Positions 31,901 through 36,788 of a DNA stretch of 41,363 nt are shown piece by piece. The translations under genes were made by a program, and so were the position numbers. The notes under the pieces were generated by a model that saw only the letters and a list, made by a program, of their open reading frames with translations, ran no database searches and had not been told where the DNA came from. Positions within the stretch are counted from its first letter, which is position 1. Each line of letters opens with the position of its first letter. Source of the stretch: an uncultured Bacteroidota bacterium (GTDB lineage Bacteria > Bacteroidota > Bacteroidia > Chitinophagales > Chitinophagaceae); NCBI GenBank assembly GCA_903882965.1, contig CAIRZD010000134.1:1-41363 (forward strand), in the 5' to 3' direction.

Positions 31901-32886
31901 GACGGATTTTTAAGCGTCAATGTCCTGCCGGCATTTACATTAACAATTCCCGTAACAGTTGTTGATATGAAATTTGTAAAATCTGTTCCATCCACAACTA
32001 TCACTGAATTTGTACCGGATACTGTCCAGTTGCCACCCAAAATCCCCGTGTTTCCGTTTGATATATGAAAAACCTGCCCGTTAGTAACAAAATCAGTAGG
32101 CCCTGCACCCGAACCGTCACTGTTAATTCCCCATGTGGCTATGTTATCTAAATTACCTGTCGCTTTTGAATAATAATCTGTTGTTGCGTTCTGCTGAACC
32201 GTAATATTTGTTATGGAAAAGCTCGGGTGAGTGGTACCTGTTCCTGAAACGTTTCTCGGAATCCATCTTATTTGAACATTCGACTGATTATTACAAGCAG
32301 CAGGCAATAACACATATATTGTTGAAGGATTATAACCTGTTGTTACTCCAGCTGTAGTAGTTGTTGTAGTTGCAGTATTCTGATAAGTAGCTCCGGCTAT
32401 AGTTGTAAAGACACCGGAAGTTCCTATTCTATACTGCAGATCCATTTCGTCTATAAAACCACCTGCCGTTTGCCCTTGCGTTTCAATTGTATAAATCAGC
32501 TGCACCCCTGTAACTCCGGAAGTATTTACCGCGAGGCACAGGGAGAGAACATTGCTGCTACCGGATAATAAACCTATTTTCTGCACCAGGTCCCCAATAA
32601 AAGGATTAGTCGTGGAATTGTCCTGACCGGCATACAAAAATTGGTTGCCGGACGGAGCCGCTGTTAAGACAGTTGTTGACAATGTACCCGGAACAGTCCA
32701 GCCTTGAAAACCCGTAGGATAGGCTACACTACTCCCATAGAATGTTGAAAAATTTTGGGTATAAGGGACAGTTACTGCTGTTGGATTTGATTGTCCGGCT
32801 ACCTTTTCTGTGATCAATTGCAATAAAAAAAGAACAACAATTGATGCTATTGCTTTCAATCCGACTACTGGTAATTTTTTCAACAT
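19990..32886 (-). CDS. Giant T9SS-secreted modular repeat protein (giant 2), 4,298 aa
   Basis: Complete secreted surface protein, probably an adhesin or fibre. Residues 1 to about 31 are a signal peptide (MLKK, hydrophobic core, VAG|QS). Then come a jelly-roll-like domain (35-235, YTQNF and GFQGW), the module shared with giant 1 (235-812), Ig-like and Big2 domains (820-975), three P-like modules (about 990-2140), fifteen 81-aa Ig-like repeats (2226-3437), seven Big2 units (3438-3943), three about 90-aa Ig-like domains (3943-4206) and a T9SS type A sorting domain (about 4212-4298). That last domain has IPNPNKGQF, MEITDMLGQVVY, ANGMYMLNL and a final strand. T9SS cargo carrying this domain is exported across the outer membrane and attached or released. 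The stop is TAG, followed by a strong hairpin. No enzyme motif was seen. A cleaved-adhesin role for the N-terminal domain is possible but unproven. Confidence 0.95.
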   Translation of the reverse strand: MLKKLPVVGLKAIASIVVLFLLQLITEKVAGQSNPTAVTVPYTQNFSTFYGSSVAYPTGFQGWTVPGTLSTTVLTAAPSGNQFLYAGQDNSTTNPFIGDLVQKIGLLSGSSNVLSLCLAVNTSGVTGVQLIYTIETQGQTAGGFIDEMDLQYRIGTSGVFTTIAGATYQNTATTTTTTAGVTTGYNPSTIYVLLPAACNNQSNVQIRWIPRNVSGTGTTHPSFSITNITVQQNATTDYYSKATGNLDNIATWGINSDGSGAGPTDFVTNGQVFHISNGNTGILGGNWTVSGTNSVIVVDGTDFTNFISTTVTGIVNVNAGRTLTLKNPSLPTLGSLDPASTVVFTNLSGVTVPTVSPAYGNITFNNSTVALPAATQKLMFAGNFILEGSAGASFIGANGTLGYSLVTYGNNTQLINANGLPLTIWNLDIGSTNARSPLGGSVSLASNTTVNAHNSTIMILNGAAPQFIDSGNVITVVNNLDFSGNTAAYDFTGTIWMNGSGSGSQNIRGGTSAPNVAAVNNLILNNGIQVKLNGKFIVKGNLIITDTATGAFNFEGDSLDLGGNFIYLNTNPLLSMPLGSALVFDGTSPQSYSSALVGGNTFNMVNINNGTGLTLNSPMNISGFDDLLLLTNGVISTGINSINVDASGIVLGGSAASYVNGNLSLALPTGTGVSRTYQVGDITYAPITLTFPGAITASGYVTVKSTTGIDPNLNSFISTSNYVKHYWAVTNVASALVTSGNVNVALSYNLGDMAGGGPNTNYIVRQYAGSWTTSPSITNTTTASLPLLSYASTSAGVSGASFSGDYIAGAPDCTTSAGAATGTPAAICGSGSSILSLAGATTNTGNSYQWQSSTDGVTYSAITGASNPTYTPTISATTYYKATVGCIPTTATLNSAVAILTVNPLPSAILGATSNCVGSSLTLSDVTASGTWSSSNTAVGTIGSAGIYYGVVAGTTTISYTLPTGCAATQTVVINPVPPTPIVTPLLLSFCASSPAALVTATGDTVSGAVSATYTRATLVQNGVNVVDTSSVIVSGIPAGATITSVSVTFNIGGTSTAYQDDNIFNLRAPDGSIINLDNKKGGGSHTGGFSNVNISSVGTTALPIAGSGLMVSGVPYIASEAFNVGPTTPAGYKSNTTLWTNLYTTPNGNWTFISYNGFAEDTLKNWTINIGYTVFPSVTWSPVGGLYSNTSGTAYVSGTSTSSVYVLPTVTTTYNVTAAVGACTSTSSLLAIYSNPLYVPSIQGPSSICVGSNVTMTDSTSGGVWSSTGAATVSATGVVTGLSNGTATISFSLSSGSCNGVATKVVTVNPLPTVSPITGNTNLCIGTTTSSTLTDATTSGTFIWSSSNATVASVGSSSGIATALTVGSSIITYTFNNGTCPNSVTTTLSVLNGPTTVSVSPSLASLCPSSPAQMLVATGGYVPTSATVSSGTIAVVCNTVAPTATTLTLNAIPANAIITGIAVNINATSSYDGDAEINLVAPNGSTINLIGTTTGNAGVNFTNTTISSMGVNSIPNNSIGAPFTGVWAADSGVSLQKAFTTYAATTTSWLPLVASTPNGIWTLAGLDNYSTNTFTITSWSITIYYNSQVPITWSSAAGLYTNSSAGVSYIAGAATDTVYSLPTVSTVYTVSATNGFCVTSSTVPVNINSALYVPAVEGVASVCAGQSTTLTDSTVGGVWTSANTGVAAVGSTSGTVTGITGGTALISYTLSSGSCSGTSTVVVTINGLPVLSPITGVTNLCLSSSSTSILSNSSAGGTWSSGNISVATIGTSGSLTGLAVGSSVITYTYSNGTCINNITTTVNILNSPTGVSVSPTAYSMCAGGPVEMLTATSGILPVTASATTGVISVSVGAPSVTVTSPLTISGIPANATITGAYATLNFTSSYIEDYEFNLQAPNGQILDLIYLEGVHNAAHNDSFTNTIISSAGVTALSATGSVSPFTGIFAADSTTPSSIPSYSTTTTSWESLYTVPNGTWTLIAHNSYAAGTNAATFLTGYSITVNYTIPVTTTWSPVSGLYTNTSGTAYAGTLTDTVYAAPTVGIITYTASATNGFCSSTATATVTVNASPSTISGNLAVCVGGITNLSDAGGGTWSSSNTAVGSIGTSGSVLGVSPGTTTITYTLPTGCIATSVLTVNAAPSLTSASSNSPICAGSTLSLSANGATNVSGYLWTGPVSIANSTTANPSVAGATTSASGIYTVTISNGAGAGCVATYTTSATVNTLPISTGIINSGAICNGGTVTLTANSVGATVWSWLGSNGFTSSAQNPTNTPTVTTVYSLTVSSSGVGCAPSTVYTTTVSVNPVPSSTGVTVSAICNGGSTTLNANSTGATAWSWTGSNGFTSSLQNPTNTPTVTTTYSLTVSSTGSGCNSGTVYTATVSVNAVPSSTGATNGGAICNGGTATLNANSSNATAWSWTAVGGYTSSSQNPTPTPTVTTTYSLTVSAAGSGCNPSTIYTTTVSVNATPSSTGVTNSGPICIGGTATLNANSSNANAWSWMGSDGSTSSIHNPIVSPTVTTTYSLTLTGAGSSCNSSAIYTTVVSVNAVPSSTGATTNAICNGGTATLSANSVGATAWSWIGSNGFTSSLQNPTNTPTVTTTYSLTVSSAGNGCNPSAIYSTVVSVNPVPSSTGATNSGAICSGGTATLNANSSNATAWLWVGSNGFTSTIQNPTNTPTVTTTYSLSLSSAGSGCSPSTIYTTIVSVNPTPSSTGVTSSGPICNGGTAVLYANSNNATAWLWSGSNGFTSTLQNPSNTPTVTTTYSLTISGSSSGCNPNTVYTTVVSVNPLPSSAGITNNGAICNGGTVILNANSSNATAWSWTGSNGFTSSLQNPSNTPTVTTTYSLTVGSVGSGCNPSTVYTTIALVNPVPSSTGATNGGAICNGGTATLTANSNNTTAWLWIGSNGFTSTLQNPTNTPTVTTTYSLTLSSTGSGCSPATVYATTVTVNAMPSSTGATNSGVICNGGTVSLFSNSSNATMWSWAGSDASTSSLQNPSFTPTVVTTYSLTVSALGNGCASPTVYLTTVSVNPVPSSTGATNNGIICNGGTVALNANSSNATAWSWIGSNGFTSSMQNPTNTPTVTTTYSLTVSSLGSGCIPSTEYLTIVSVNAVPSSTGATNSGTICSGGTVTLNANSSNAAMWSWIGSNGFTSALQNPTNTPTVTTTYSLTLSSAGSGCNSSIIYITTVTVNPIPSSTGVTNSGAICNGGTVSLLANSSNATIWSWIGSDASTSSFQNPSFTPTITTTYSLTVSSAGGACNPSTVYTTSVTVYPVPTSTGATNGGSICNGGTVTLSSNSLNAGSWSWVGSDGSSFISQNPIASPTITTTYSLTVSNSGSGCSPSAIYTTTVSVNPVPFSTGATNDGAICDGFNASLFANSTNATAWSWVGSDGFTSTLQNPIEAPSVTTTYSLTVSATGSGCSPSTIYTTIVTVNPLPASILGSSVVTIGIPTTLTDASTGTWSSNNGNITIGSTTGTVSGITSGTSIITFTSTTDCITTTIMTVNTVPPGIGGVMVVCINGTTTLSDLEAGGTWSCSNGNATIGSISGILTGNIAGTDTITYLVPSTTPIYAVVTINPLPTPILGNTTICQGLTTSLSDAGGGTWSSSGNVSVGSTGIVTGNASGTGTITYALPTGCFDSIVIAINPNPSIITGTPEVCVGSTITLNATPAGGTWSSSNIDAIIGSSTGIATGSISGTSTITYTLASGCINTITVTIDPTPGSIAGIATVCVGSTTTLTSPLPVDGTWSCSNTNAVIGSSTGAVTGITAGTVIVTYTLSTGCFNTAIVTVNAVPDDITGTAVVCVGLVTTLNSTTTGGTWSSSNSNATIGSSNGFVMGSVAGTSVITYVLATGCMNMATITVNVVPTTITGAAEVCIGIVTTLNSMPAGGSWSASNGNVSIGSTGITTGVTAGTSVISYMLSTGCVTTTVVTVNPVVMPSVSLVPVSGDTVCSGTPILFTAIPINGGTTPVYQWKVNTTITSATGTTYNYVPSNGDVVSVILTSNAACTSPATAVATDTISVITTDTSSVSISVNSGDTVCLGSAVLFTAVGVNGGSIPAYVWYLNNIPQVSAGASYGLVPVNGDNIYCKLASSLRCKVSDTVSSNHIALYVDTSYIPTVTIYSSRGTTIHTGEADTFTAVVTGGGPIVTYQWFINSTIIGAATSDVLVSAGFVNNDSVTCVVTSSGPCGYASFNTVILNVVATGVQQLSGTGDVWLIPNPNKGQFLVKGSIGVIDEEISMEITDMLGQVVYKKNVMTHNGNISEQISLGNTLANGMYMLNLNSVSGHKVFHFVIEQ
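21060..22574 (-). repeat. Seven Big2-like units near the C-terminus of giant 2
   Basis: Residues 3438-3943 contain seven units of about 72 aa with the same GTWSSSN, IGSSTG and AGTxxITYxL pattern as the giant 1 array. The first unit has TIG in place of the VCxG cysteine. The second has VPSTTPIY where GC normally sits and an additional Cys in WSCSN. The remaining five keep the standard cysteine pair, and one of them also carries WSCSN. Confidence 0.85.
22575..26211 (-). repeat. Fifteen tandem 81-aa Ig-like repeats, 243-bp period (giant 2)
   Basis: Fifteen consecutive units follow SSTGxTNxGxICNGGT, LxANSxNATAWSW, GSNGFTSSLQNP, TPTVTTTYSLTVS and GSGCxPSxxYTTxVSVNPVP. The motif CCATTACATAT-like at the ICNGG site recurs at 23261, 23504, 23747 and 23990, a spacing of exactly 243 bp. 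Units 2 and 5 are one residue shorter. A more diverged related unit precedes the array at about 26225-26470. The fold is probably Ig-like with one Cys pair per unit (IC and GC). Confidence 0.92.
26470..29965 (-). repeat. Three P-domain + Ig + Big2 super-modules (giant 2)
   Basis: These match the four modules of giant 1 in order and size. The P-like parts lie at about 29345-29905, 28105-28640 and 26865-27400, each with an IPAxAxITxxxV strand, a (N/D)xxxNLxAPNGxIxxL core and a GxWTL strand. They are followed by WSP/WSS, GLYTN and TVYxxPT segments and Big2 units. The third P-like segment is followed by one Big2 unit and then passes into the 81-aa repeat array. Confidence 0.72.
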
Positions 32887-32906
32887 AATATTTCCGTTTA
32901 TTGTTG

Positions 32907-32914
32907 CAAATGTG
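32907..32914 (-). promoter_or_regulatory. Possible -7 box upstream of giant 2
   Basis: On the minus strand CACATTTG differs from TAnnTTTG at one position and ends 20 nt before the start codon. The best upstream partner is TTTC at a spacing of 17 nt, so the -33 element is weak. The 253-bp divergent region to the next gene at 33140 contains no other gene-like sequence. Confidence 0.3.
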
Positions 32915-33110
32915 GCATAGCAGTGTTAACAGAAAGCTATTTTTTTGTTACTTTTAGAATAAGTATTTGACGATATATAAATGTTCTCTTACATCAGTAT
33001 TCTTCATCAAAAAAATGAATTAATAATAATTACTCCTGCTCCGTGGTATAATCTTTCCCCAATTTTTAAAAAATCACAAAAAAATAATAAACACTAGATT
33101 GAAATAGCAA

Positions 33111-33118
33111 TTACTTTG
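33111..33118 (+). promoter_or_regulatory. Possible -7 box upstream of the oxygenase gene
   Basis: TTACTTTG followed by CG matches TAnnTTTG at all but one fixed position and lies 21 nt before the ATG at 33140. A similar TTTCTTTGCG stretch precedes the EEP gene (39776-39785). No good -33 TTTG element was found at the expected spacing, so support is limited. Confidence 0.25.
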
Positions 33119-33139
33119 CGCTAAATCATCTTTATAATT

Positions 33140-34087
33140 ATGAACAATATACCGGTAATAGATCTTGCTGATTTTAGAAGCAACGACCCAGAATTGAGAC
33201 AAAAGTTTGTTGCAAGTCTTGGGAAAGCATATGAAGAAGTAGGCTTTGTAGCAGTCAAAAATCATGGCATATCTGACGATCTCATTTCCGCCCTTTATAA
33301 AGATGTGCAGCATTTTTTCTCATTACCCATTGAAATAAAAGATAAATACAAGAAACCTGAATTAGCCGGACAAAGGGGATATACTTCATTCGGAACAGAA
33401 CATGCAAAAGGTTACGATGCTCCTGACCTGAAAGAGTTTTTTCAATTAGGACAAATCGCTGACATTGAAGTGCAATTAAAAGAACAATACCCGGACAATG
33501 TATTTGTTGATGAGATTCCTGGGTTTACACCTACAATGATAGCTGCATATAAAGCTTTTGAGAAATCAGGCAAATCACTACTCCAGGCAATAGCTATATT
33601 CCTTGATCTTGACCAGCATTATTTCGATAATTACGTACACAATGGCAATTCAATTTTAAGAGCCATATATTATCCTCCAATAGTACAGGAACCAAAATCT
33701 GCTATCCGCGCAGAGCAACATGAAGATATCAACCTTATTACTTTACTTGTCGGGGCATCTGCAGATGGCCTGCAGATATTGAGCATGCAAGGCGATTGGG
33801 TGCCCGTCACTTCATTACCAGATCAAATAGTTGTAAATGTAGGCGACATGCTACAACGCCTTACTAATAACCGCCTCAAATCCACTACGCATCGTGTAGT
33901 AAACCCGAGCAAAGAAAACTGGCATACACCACGTTATTCTATACCCTTCTTCCTCCATCCTAAGAGCAATATGAGTCTTGCATGCCTGGACAGTTGCATC
34001 ACAGCGGCTAATCCAAAAGCATATTCTGATTATACGGCCGGTGAATACCTTGATGAAAGATTATTGGAAATCGGACTTAAGAAATAA
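33140..34087 (+). CDS. 2OG-Fe(II) dioxygenase, isopenicillin-N-synthase-like family
   Basis: Probable cytoplasmic non-haem iron, 2-oxoglutarate-dependent oxygenase of 315 aa. The N-terminal DIOX_N-like domain starts with IPVIDLADF (4-12) and includes GFVAVKNHGI (35-44), standard for this family. The C-terminal double-stranded beta-helix carries the iron ligands H194 and D196 (QHEDINLITLL) and H251 (STTHRVVNP). R265 and S267 (RYSIPFF) form the RxS motif that binds the 2-oxoglutarate carboxylate in this family. All key residues are present and the length is typical, so an active enzyme is likely. The substrate cannot be read from sequence; no antibiotic-biosynthesis gene is nearby, so isopenicillin synthesis is unlikely. 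It is first in a plus-strand group, 6 nt before the cytidine deaminase, and divergent from giant 2. No signal peptide. Confidence 0.93.
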   Translation: MNNIPVIDLADFRSNDPELRQKFVASLGKAYEEVGFVAVKNHGISDDLISALYKDVQHFFSLPIEIKDKYKKPELAGQRGYTSFGTEHAKGYDAPDLKEFFQLGQIADIEVQLKEQYPDNVFVDEIPGFTPTMIAAYKAFEKSGKSLLQAIAIFLDLDQHYFDNYVHNGNSILRAIYYPPIVQEPKSAIRAEQHEDINLITLLVGASADGLQILSMQGDWVPVTSLPDQIVVNVGDMLQRLTNNRLKSTTHRVVNPSKENWHTPRYSIPFFLHPKSNMSLACLDSCITAANPKAYSDYTAGEYLDERLLEIGLKK

Positions 34088-34093
34088 CAACCC

Positions 34094-34498
34094 ATGAATT
34101 ACTTGCCGGAAAGTGCAGCGTTCAAATTATTTGAAGAAGCAAAAGTAGCCGCTGAAAATACCTATTCACCTTATTCAGGTTTTCCTGTAGGGGCTGCAGT
34201 ACTAACAAAAGATGGGAAGATATTCTGCGGCACAAATATCGAGAACGCCTCATACAGTGTAACAATTTGCGCCGAAAGGATTGCGCTTGGCTATGCTATT
34301 GCCTCCGGAAATATTCAAATCAAAGCAATAGCAATCTACTCAAATACAGACTCTATTTCTCCTTGTGGCACTTGCCGTCAGTTCATTATTGAGTTTGGCA
34401 ATGATATCGTAATTATTTTCCGCCACGAGCAGGAATTAATTCAAAAAACGATTCATGAACTATTGCCTTTTTGTTTCTCAAAAGAAACAATGGCATAA
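34094..34498 (+). CDS. cdd: Cytidine deaminase
   Basis: Zinc-dependent deaminase converting cytidine or deoxycytidine to uridine or deoxyuridine in pyrimidine salvage, cytoplasmic. The 134-aa length is normal for the small homotetrameric form. Visible motifs are YSPYSGFPVGAA (24-35), the NIENASY substrate loop (48-54), CAE at 59-61 (zinc ligand C59 and proton-shuttling E61) and PCGTC at 90-94 (zinc ligands C91 and C94). The C-terminus keeps the usual LLPF segment. It starts 6 nt after the oxygenase stop, so the two are almost certainly co-transcribed. A salvage enzyme close to a probable nucleic-acid-scavenging locus is suggestive, but it is on the other side of a terminator. Confidence 0.96.
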   Translation: MNYLPESAAFKLFEEAKVAAENTYSPYSGFPVGAAVLTKDGKIFCGTNIENASYSVTICAERIALGYAIASGNIQIKAIAIYSNTDSISPCGTCRQFIIEFGNDIVIIFRHEQELIQKTIHELLPFCFSKETMA

Positions 34499-34527
34499 AC
34501 TGTGCAATATTTTTTCCAAAAAATAGA

Positions 34528-34695
34528 ATGATGAAAAGATTGGATATCTACCTTATAGTAATTGGCTTTGCTGTCCCTACAATAGAGATTGTTTACCTAC
34601 ACAACAATACCACAACCGGTAAAGCATTTTCTCTTTTAGGACTACTCACATTGGTAATTGGCATTATTATCAGGGGCAAAAGATTAGACAGTTGA
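34528..34695 (+). CDS. Small two-helix membrane protein, 55 aa
   Basis: Not recognised. I chose the ATG at 34528 (MMKRLDIYL) because the in-frame ATG at 34471 would overlap the cytidine deaminase and adds a non-membrane leader. The product has two hydrophobic stretches, about residues 6-22 (IYLIVIGFAVPTIEIVYL) and 33-47 (FSLLGLLTLVIGIII). They are joined by a short polar loop (HNNTTTGK), and the end is basic (RGKR). It begins 29 nt after the cdd stop on the same strand, and a hairpin terminator follows 21 nt after its stop, so it looks like the last gene of the group. No function can be assigned, and non-coding status cannot be excluded. Confidence 0.55.
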   Translation: MMKRLDIYLIVIGFAVPTIEIVYLHNNTTTGKAFSLLGLLTLVIGIIIRGKRLDS

Positions 34696-34716
34696 CTGAA
34701 AATAAAATCCATAAAA

Positions 34717-34740
34717 AAAGCCTCTATCTCTAGAGGCTTT
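34717..34740. terminator. Shared bidirectional intrinsic terminator
   Basis: AAAGCCTCTA (34717-34726) pairs perfectly with TAGAGGCTTT (34731-34740) around a TCTC loop. The left arm is preceded by A residues and the right arm ends in T, so it can serve both directions. It lies between the convergent plus-strand membrane-protein gene (ends 34695) and the minus-strand T9SS protein gene (ends 34763). Confidence 0.85.
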
Positions 34741-34762
34741 ACCATTTTATCTAAATTTTCAA

Positions 34763-35812
34763 TTATTGTACTGCTATTCTTGCTACAGATGAACTGTTAC
34801 TATTGCTCATCTTTGCAATATACATACCTGATGTTAAATGAAGTCCGTTAACCGCAATAGATTGTTTCCCGGTTGCCTGTGCACTTACAATTTCAGTATG
34901 GATAGTACGGCCGGAAAGATCGTATATGCTAAGTGTATAAGCTCCTTCCTCTTCAACACTATAAGCCAATATAACATTATCAGAAGTAGATTGTCCGACA
35001 ACAGCTAAAGAAGTAATAGGCTGAGTGGGTACTGTTTGTACACCGGTTCCACCAACGGTCCATGAAAGCAAATAATCGTCAATACCTGTGCTGGCACGGT
35101 TACCTGATCCACTTGAATAATTAAGGGTAACTACCCTGATATAGACCGGCACACTGCTATTATCTAAAGCAGAACCGAAGTTTACTGTGCACGAGTTATT
35201 TGAAAAAGTATGACCACCTGTCGTCCAAGTACCTGTAGTTGTAGTAGCAGGGGTAAACAATGTAGGTATGCCACCACCAGCAGTTCCAAATCCATAATCT
35301 ACCATCCATTCAGTAATACGTGGGCTCGAAGTATCAAAAGATTGCAATTGAAACTTTAAAGTGAAAGCAGTTAACCCTGTAGTATTAGCTACTTCAAAAA
35401 CGAATGCAGCACCAGAATCAAGATTAGGATGGGAAGCATTTGTAGGAGATACTTGGCGAACGCCTACTGCCCTGTTTGTATAAACTGGCGGTGTGGCGTT
35501 ACAATAATCATCCCCTGGGCTGGAAACATCTGCCGAAGGGAAATTTTTGAAACCACCAACAACAACCTCAGCAATACAGATACTATCTGAATGCAGGTAT
35601 GATGGATAACACGATGCTGTATTAAGAGATGAAAGTGAACCTATACTGGTGCTTGATGATGCACTATAAACATTCCATCCGGTAGGAAGACCAGAACCAA
35701 TACCGTCAAAATTTTGCGTGTATGAACTGCCGGTTAGGGTAAATTGCGCATTTGCAGTAAATCCGGTTACTGCAAGAGATAAGAGTAAAGCTATTTTTTT
35801 CATGTTTTTCAT
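34763..35812 (-). CDS. Secreted protein with jelly-roll-like N-terminal domain and T9SS type A sorting domain
   Basis: Extracellular protein of 349 aa. It has a signal peptide (MKNMKKIALLLSL core, TANAQ end at about residue 22). Next comes a domain starting YTQNFDGIG and LPTGW, like the choice-of-anchor or cleaved-adhesin jelly rolls found in T9SS cargo, extending to about residue 255. The C-terminal about 90 residues form a type A sorting domain: AYSVEEEGAYTLSIYDLSGR, then SGMYIAKMSNS and a final strand. Catalytic residues are not evident, so it is more likely a binding or surface protein than an enzyme. It is third in a minus-strand operon after the TBDR and DUF5689 genes (89-nt gap) and ends at a shared terminator. 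MKK three codons in is an alternative start. Confidence 0.9.
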   Translation of the reverse strand: MKNMKKIALLLSLAVTGFTANAQFTLTGSSYTQNFDGIGSGLPTGWNVYSASSSTSIGSLSSLNTASCYPSYLHSDSICIAEVVVGGFKNFPSADVSSPGDDYCNATPPVYTNRAVGVRQVSPTNASHPNLDSGAAFVFEVANTTGLTAFTLKFQLQSFDTSSPRITEWMVDYGFGTAGGGIPTLFTPATTTTGTWTTGGHTFSNNSCTVNFGSALDNSSVPVYIRVVTLNYSSGSGNRASTGIDDYLLSWTVGGTGVQTVPTQPITSLAVVGQSTSDNVILAYSVEEEGAYTLSIYDLSGRTIHTEIVSAQATGKQSIAVNGLHLTSGMYIAKMSNSNSSSVARIAVQ

Positions 35813-35901
35813 TTGTTTTTACAAAATTGACTTTCTAATGTTTCTTTATTATGACCAATACATTAACTAAATATTACCGCATTATTTGCAAAAAAAGCAA
35901 A

Positions 35902-36756
35902 TTACTTACAACCTCTTGGTTGGTTTAGAACAATGTCTGTGGTATCACGAATCAGGAACTGAGCGGTATTATACATCGAAAATATACCAGTCATAGTACC
36001 CTTCCCACTAGGGGTAATAGCTGTTTGGAAAGTTGCATATGCACTGTTATACATTATCATAGAAGCACCGGTGTAATTAGTGTCATTACAATCGTATACA
36101 GTAAGCGACGCTGCAATTGTACCACTATATACCGACGGGGCGTATGTGATCCCAACATCTGATGAATCAAACTCCATATTTTGTATAGTTACCAGTTTGT
36201 TTAAATATTTATTCGGATTTGCAACCAGGTCACCAAGCCTTACCTGCTGCGGAGTTACTGTGTTCGGGAAAGATGCCCCTGTTATATATGTGGCCTCTAA
36301 TGTTGAAGGAATACCGGCTATAGCGGTTGTTCCTCCGTTTATGCTTCCTGATTGTCCTATTTCCGGCAGCCCTTTATAGTTCGCAATAACTAGCCCCTTA
36401 AGGTGTATATAAATTTTCCGGCCTATTGGATAATCGTTATAAATATTCGTCTGAGCAATTGATACAGTGATCCCACCTGTTGTGTCCTGTATCACAATTT
36501 GTTTGTAAAAATTGCCGGACCGGTCATCGGCAGTAACTATACCATAAATAGTGCTGTCACCAAGCTTCCTGTATGAACCAGCACCAGTTGCAGGCATACT
36601 AAATGCAATATTTGACAATTGTTTTAATGTCACATTGCAAGGGATGTTTGGATCTAAATGAGAAACATCCGGGGGGGTATCAAATGCCTGCCTAAGGCAC
36701 GAGCTAAATGAAAAACTGATCAAGGAAAATGCAAATGCAAAACGTAAATATTTCAT
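35902..36756 (-). CDS. DUF5689-domain outer-surface lipoprotein
   Basis: Lipoprotein of 284 aa. The leader MKYLRFAFAF with SFSSC ends at a lipobox cysteine, C20, so it is probably anchored in the outer membrane. The rest fits the DUF5689 family: TIYGIVTADDRSGNFYKQIVIQD is an OB-fold-like strand pattern at about residues 68-90, followed by YPIGRKIYIHLKGL, YKGLPEIG and a later TIQNMEF segment. OB-fold-like domains of this style also occur in secreted nucleases, which is consistent with a nucleic-acid or phosphodiester-binding role, but that is inference. It is encoded 32 nt after the TBDR gene, the arrangement typical of a substrate-binding lipoprotein partnered with a TonB-dependent importer. 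No SusD/RagB-type protein is present. Confidence 0.85.
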   Translation of the reverse strand: MKYLRFAFAFSLISFSFSSCLRQAFDTPPDVSHLDPNIPCNVTLKQLSNIAFSMPATGAGSYRKLGDSTIYGIVTADDRSGNFYKQIVIQDTTGGITVSIAQTNIYNDYPIGRKIYIHLKGLVIANYKGLPEIGQSGSINGGTTAIAGIPSTLEATYITGASFPNTVTPQQVRLGDLVANPNKYLNKLVTIQNMEFDSSDVGITYAPSVYSGTIAASLTVYDCNDTNYTGASMIMYNSAYATFQTAITPSGKGTMTGIFSMYNTAQFLIRDTTDIVLNQPRGCK

Positions 36757-36788
36757 TCTTGTTGGTTTTATATTTTATAAAATGTTTA

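Noticed and set aside
33074-33313. 79-aa minus-strand open frame overlapping the oxygenase start
   Set aside because: It is antisense to a well-supported enzyme gene and has no domain features.
35884-35902. ATTTGC/GCAAAT hairpin with a seven-A loop at the DUF5689 stop
   Set aside because: Only six base pairs with low GC, and the T run sits in the loop on the transcribed strand, so it should not terminate transcription. The downstream T9SS gene is better read as part of the same operon.
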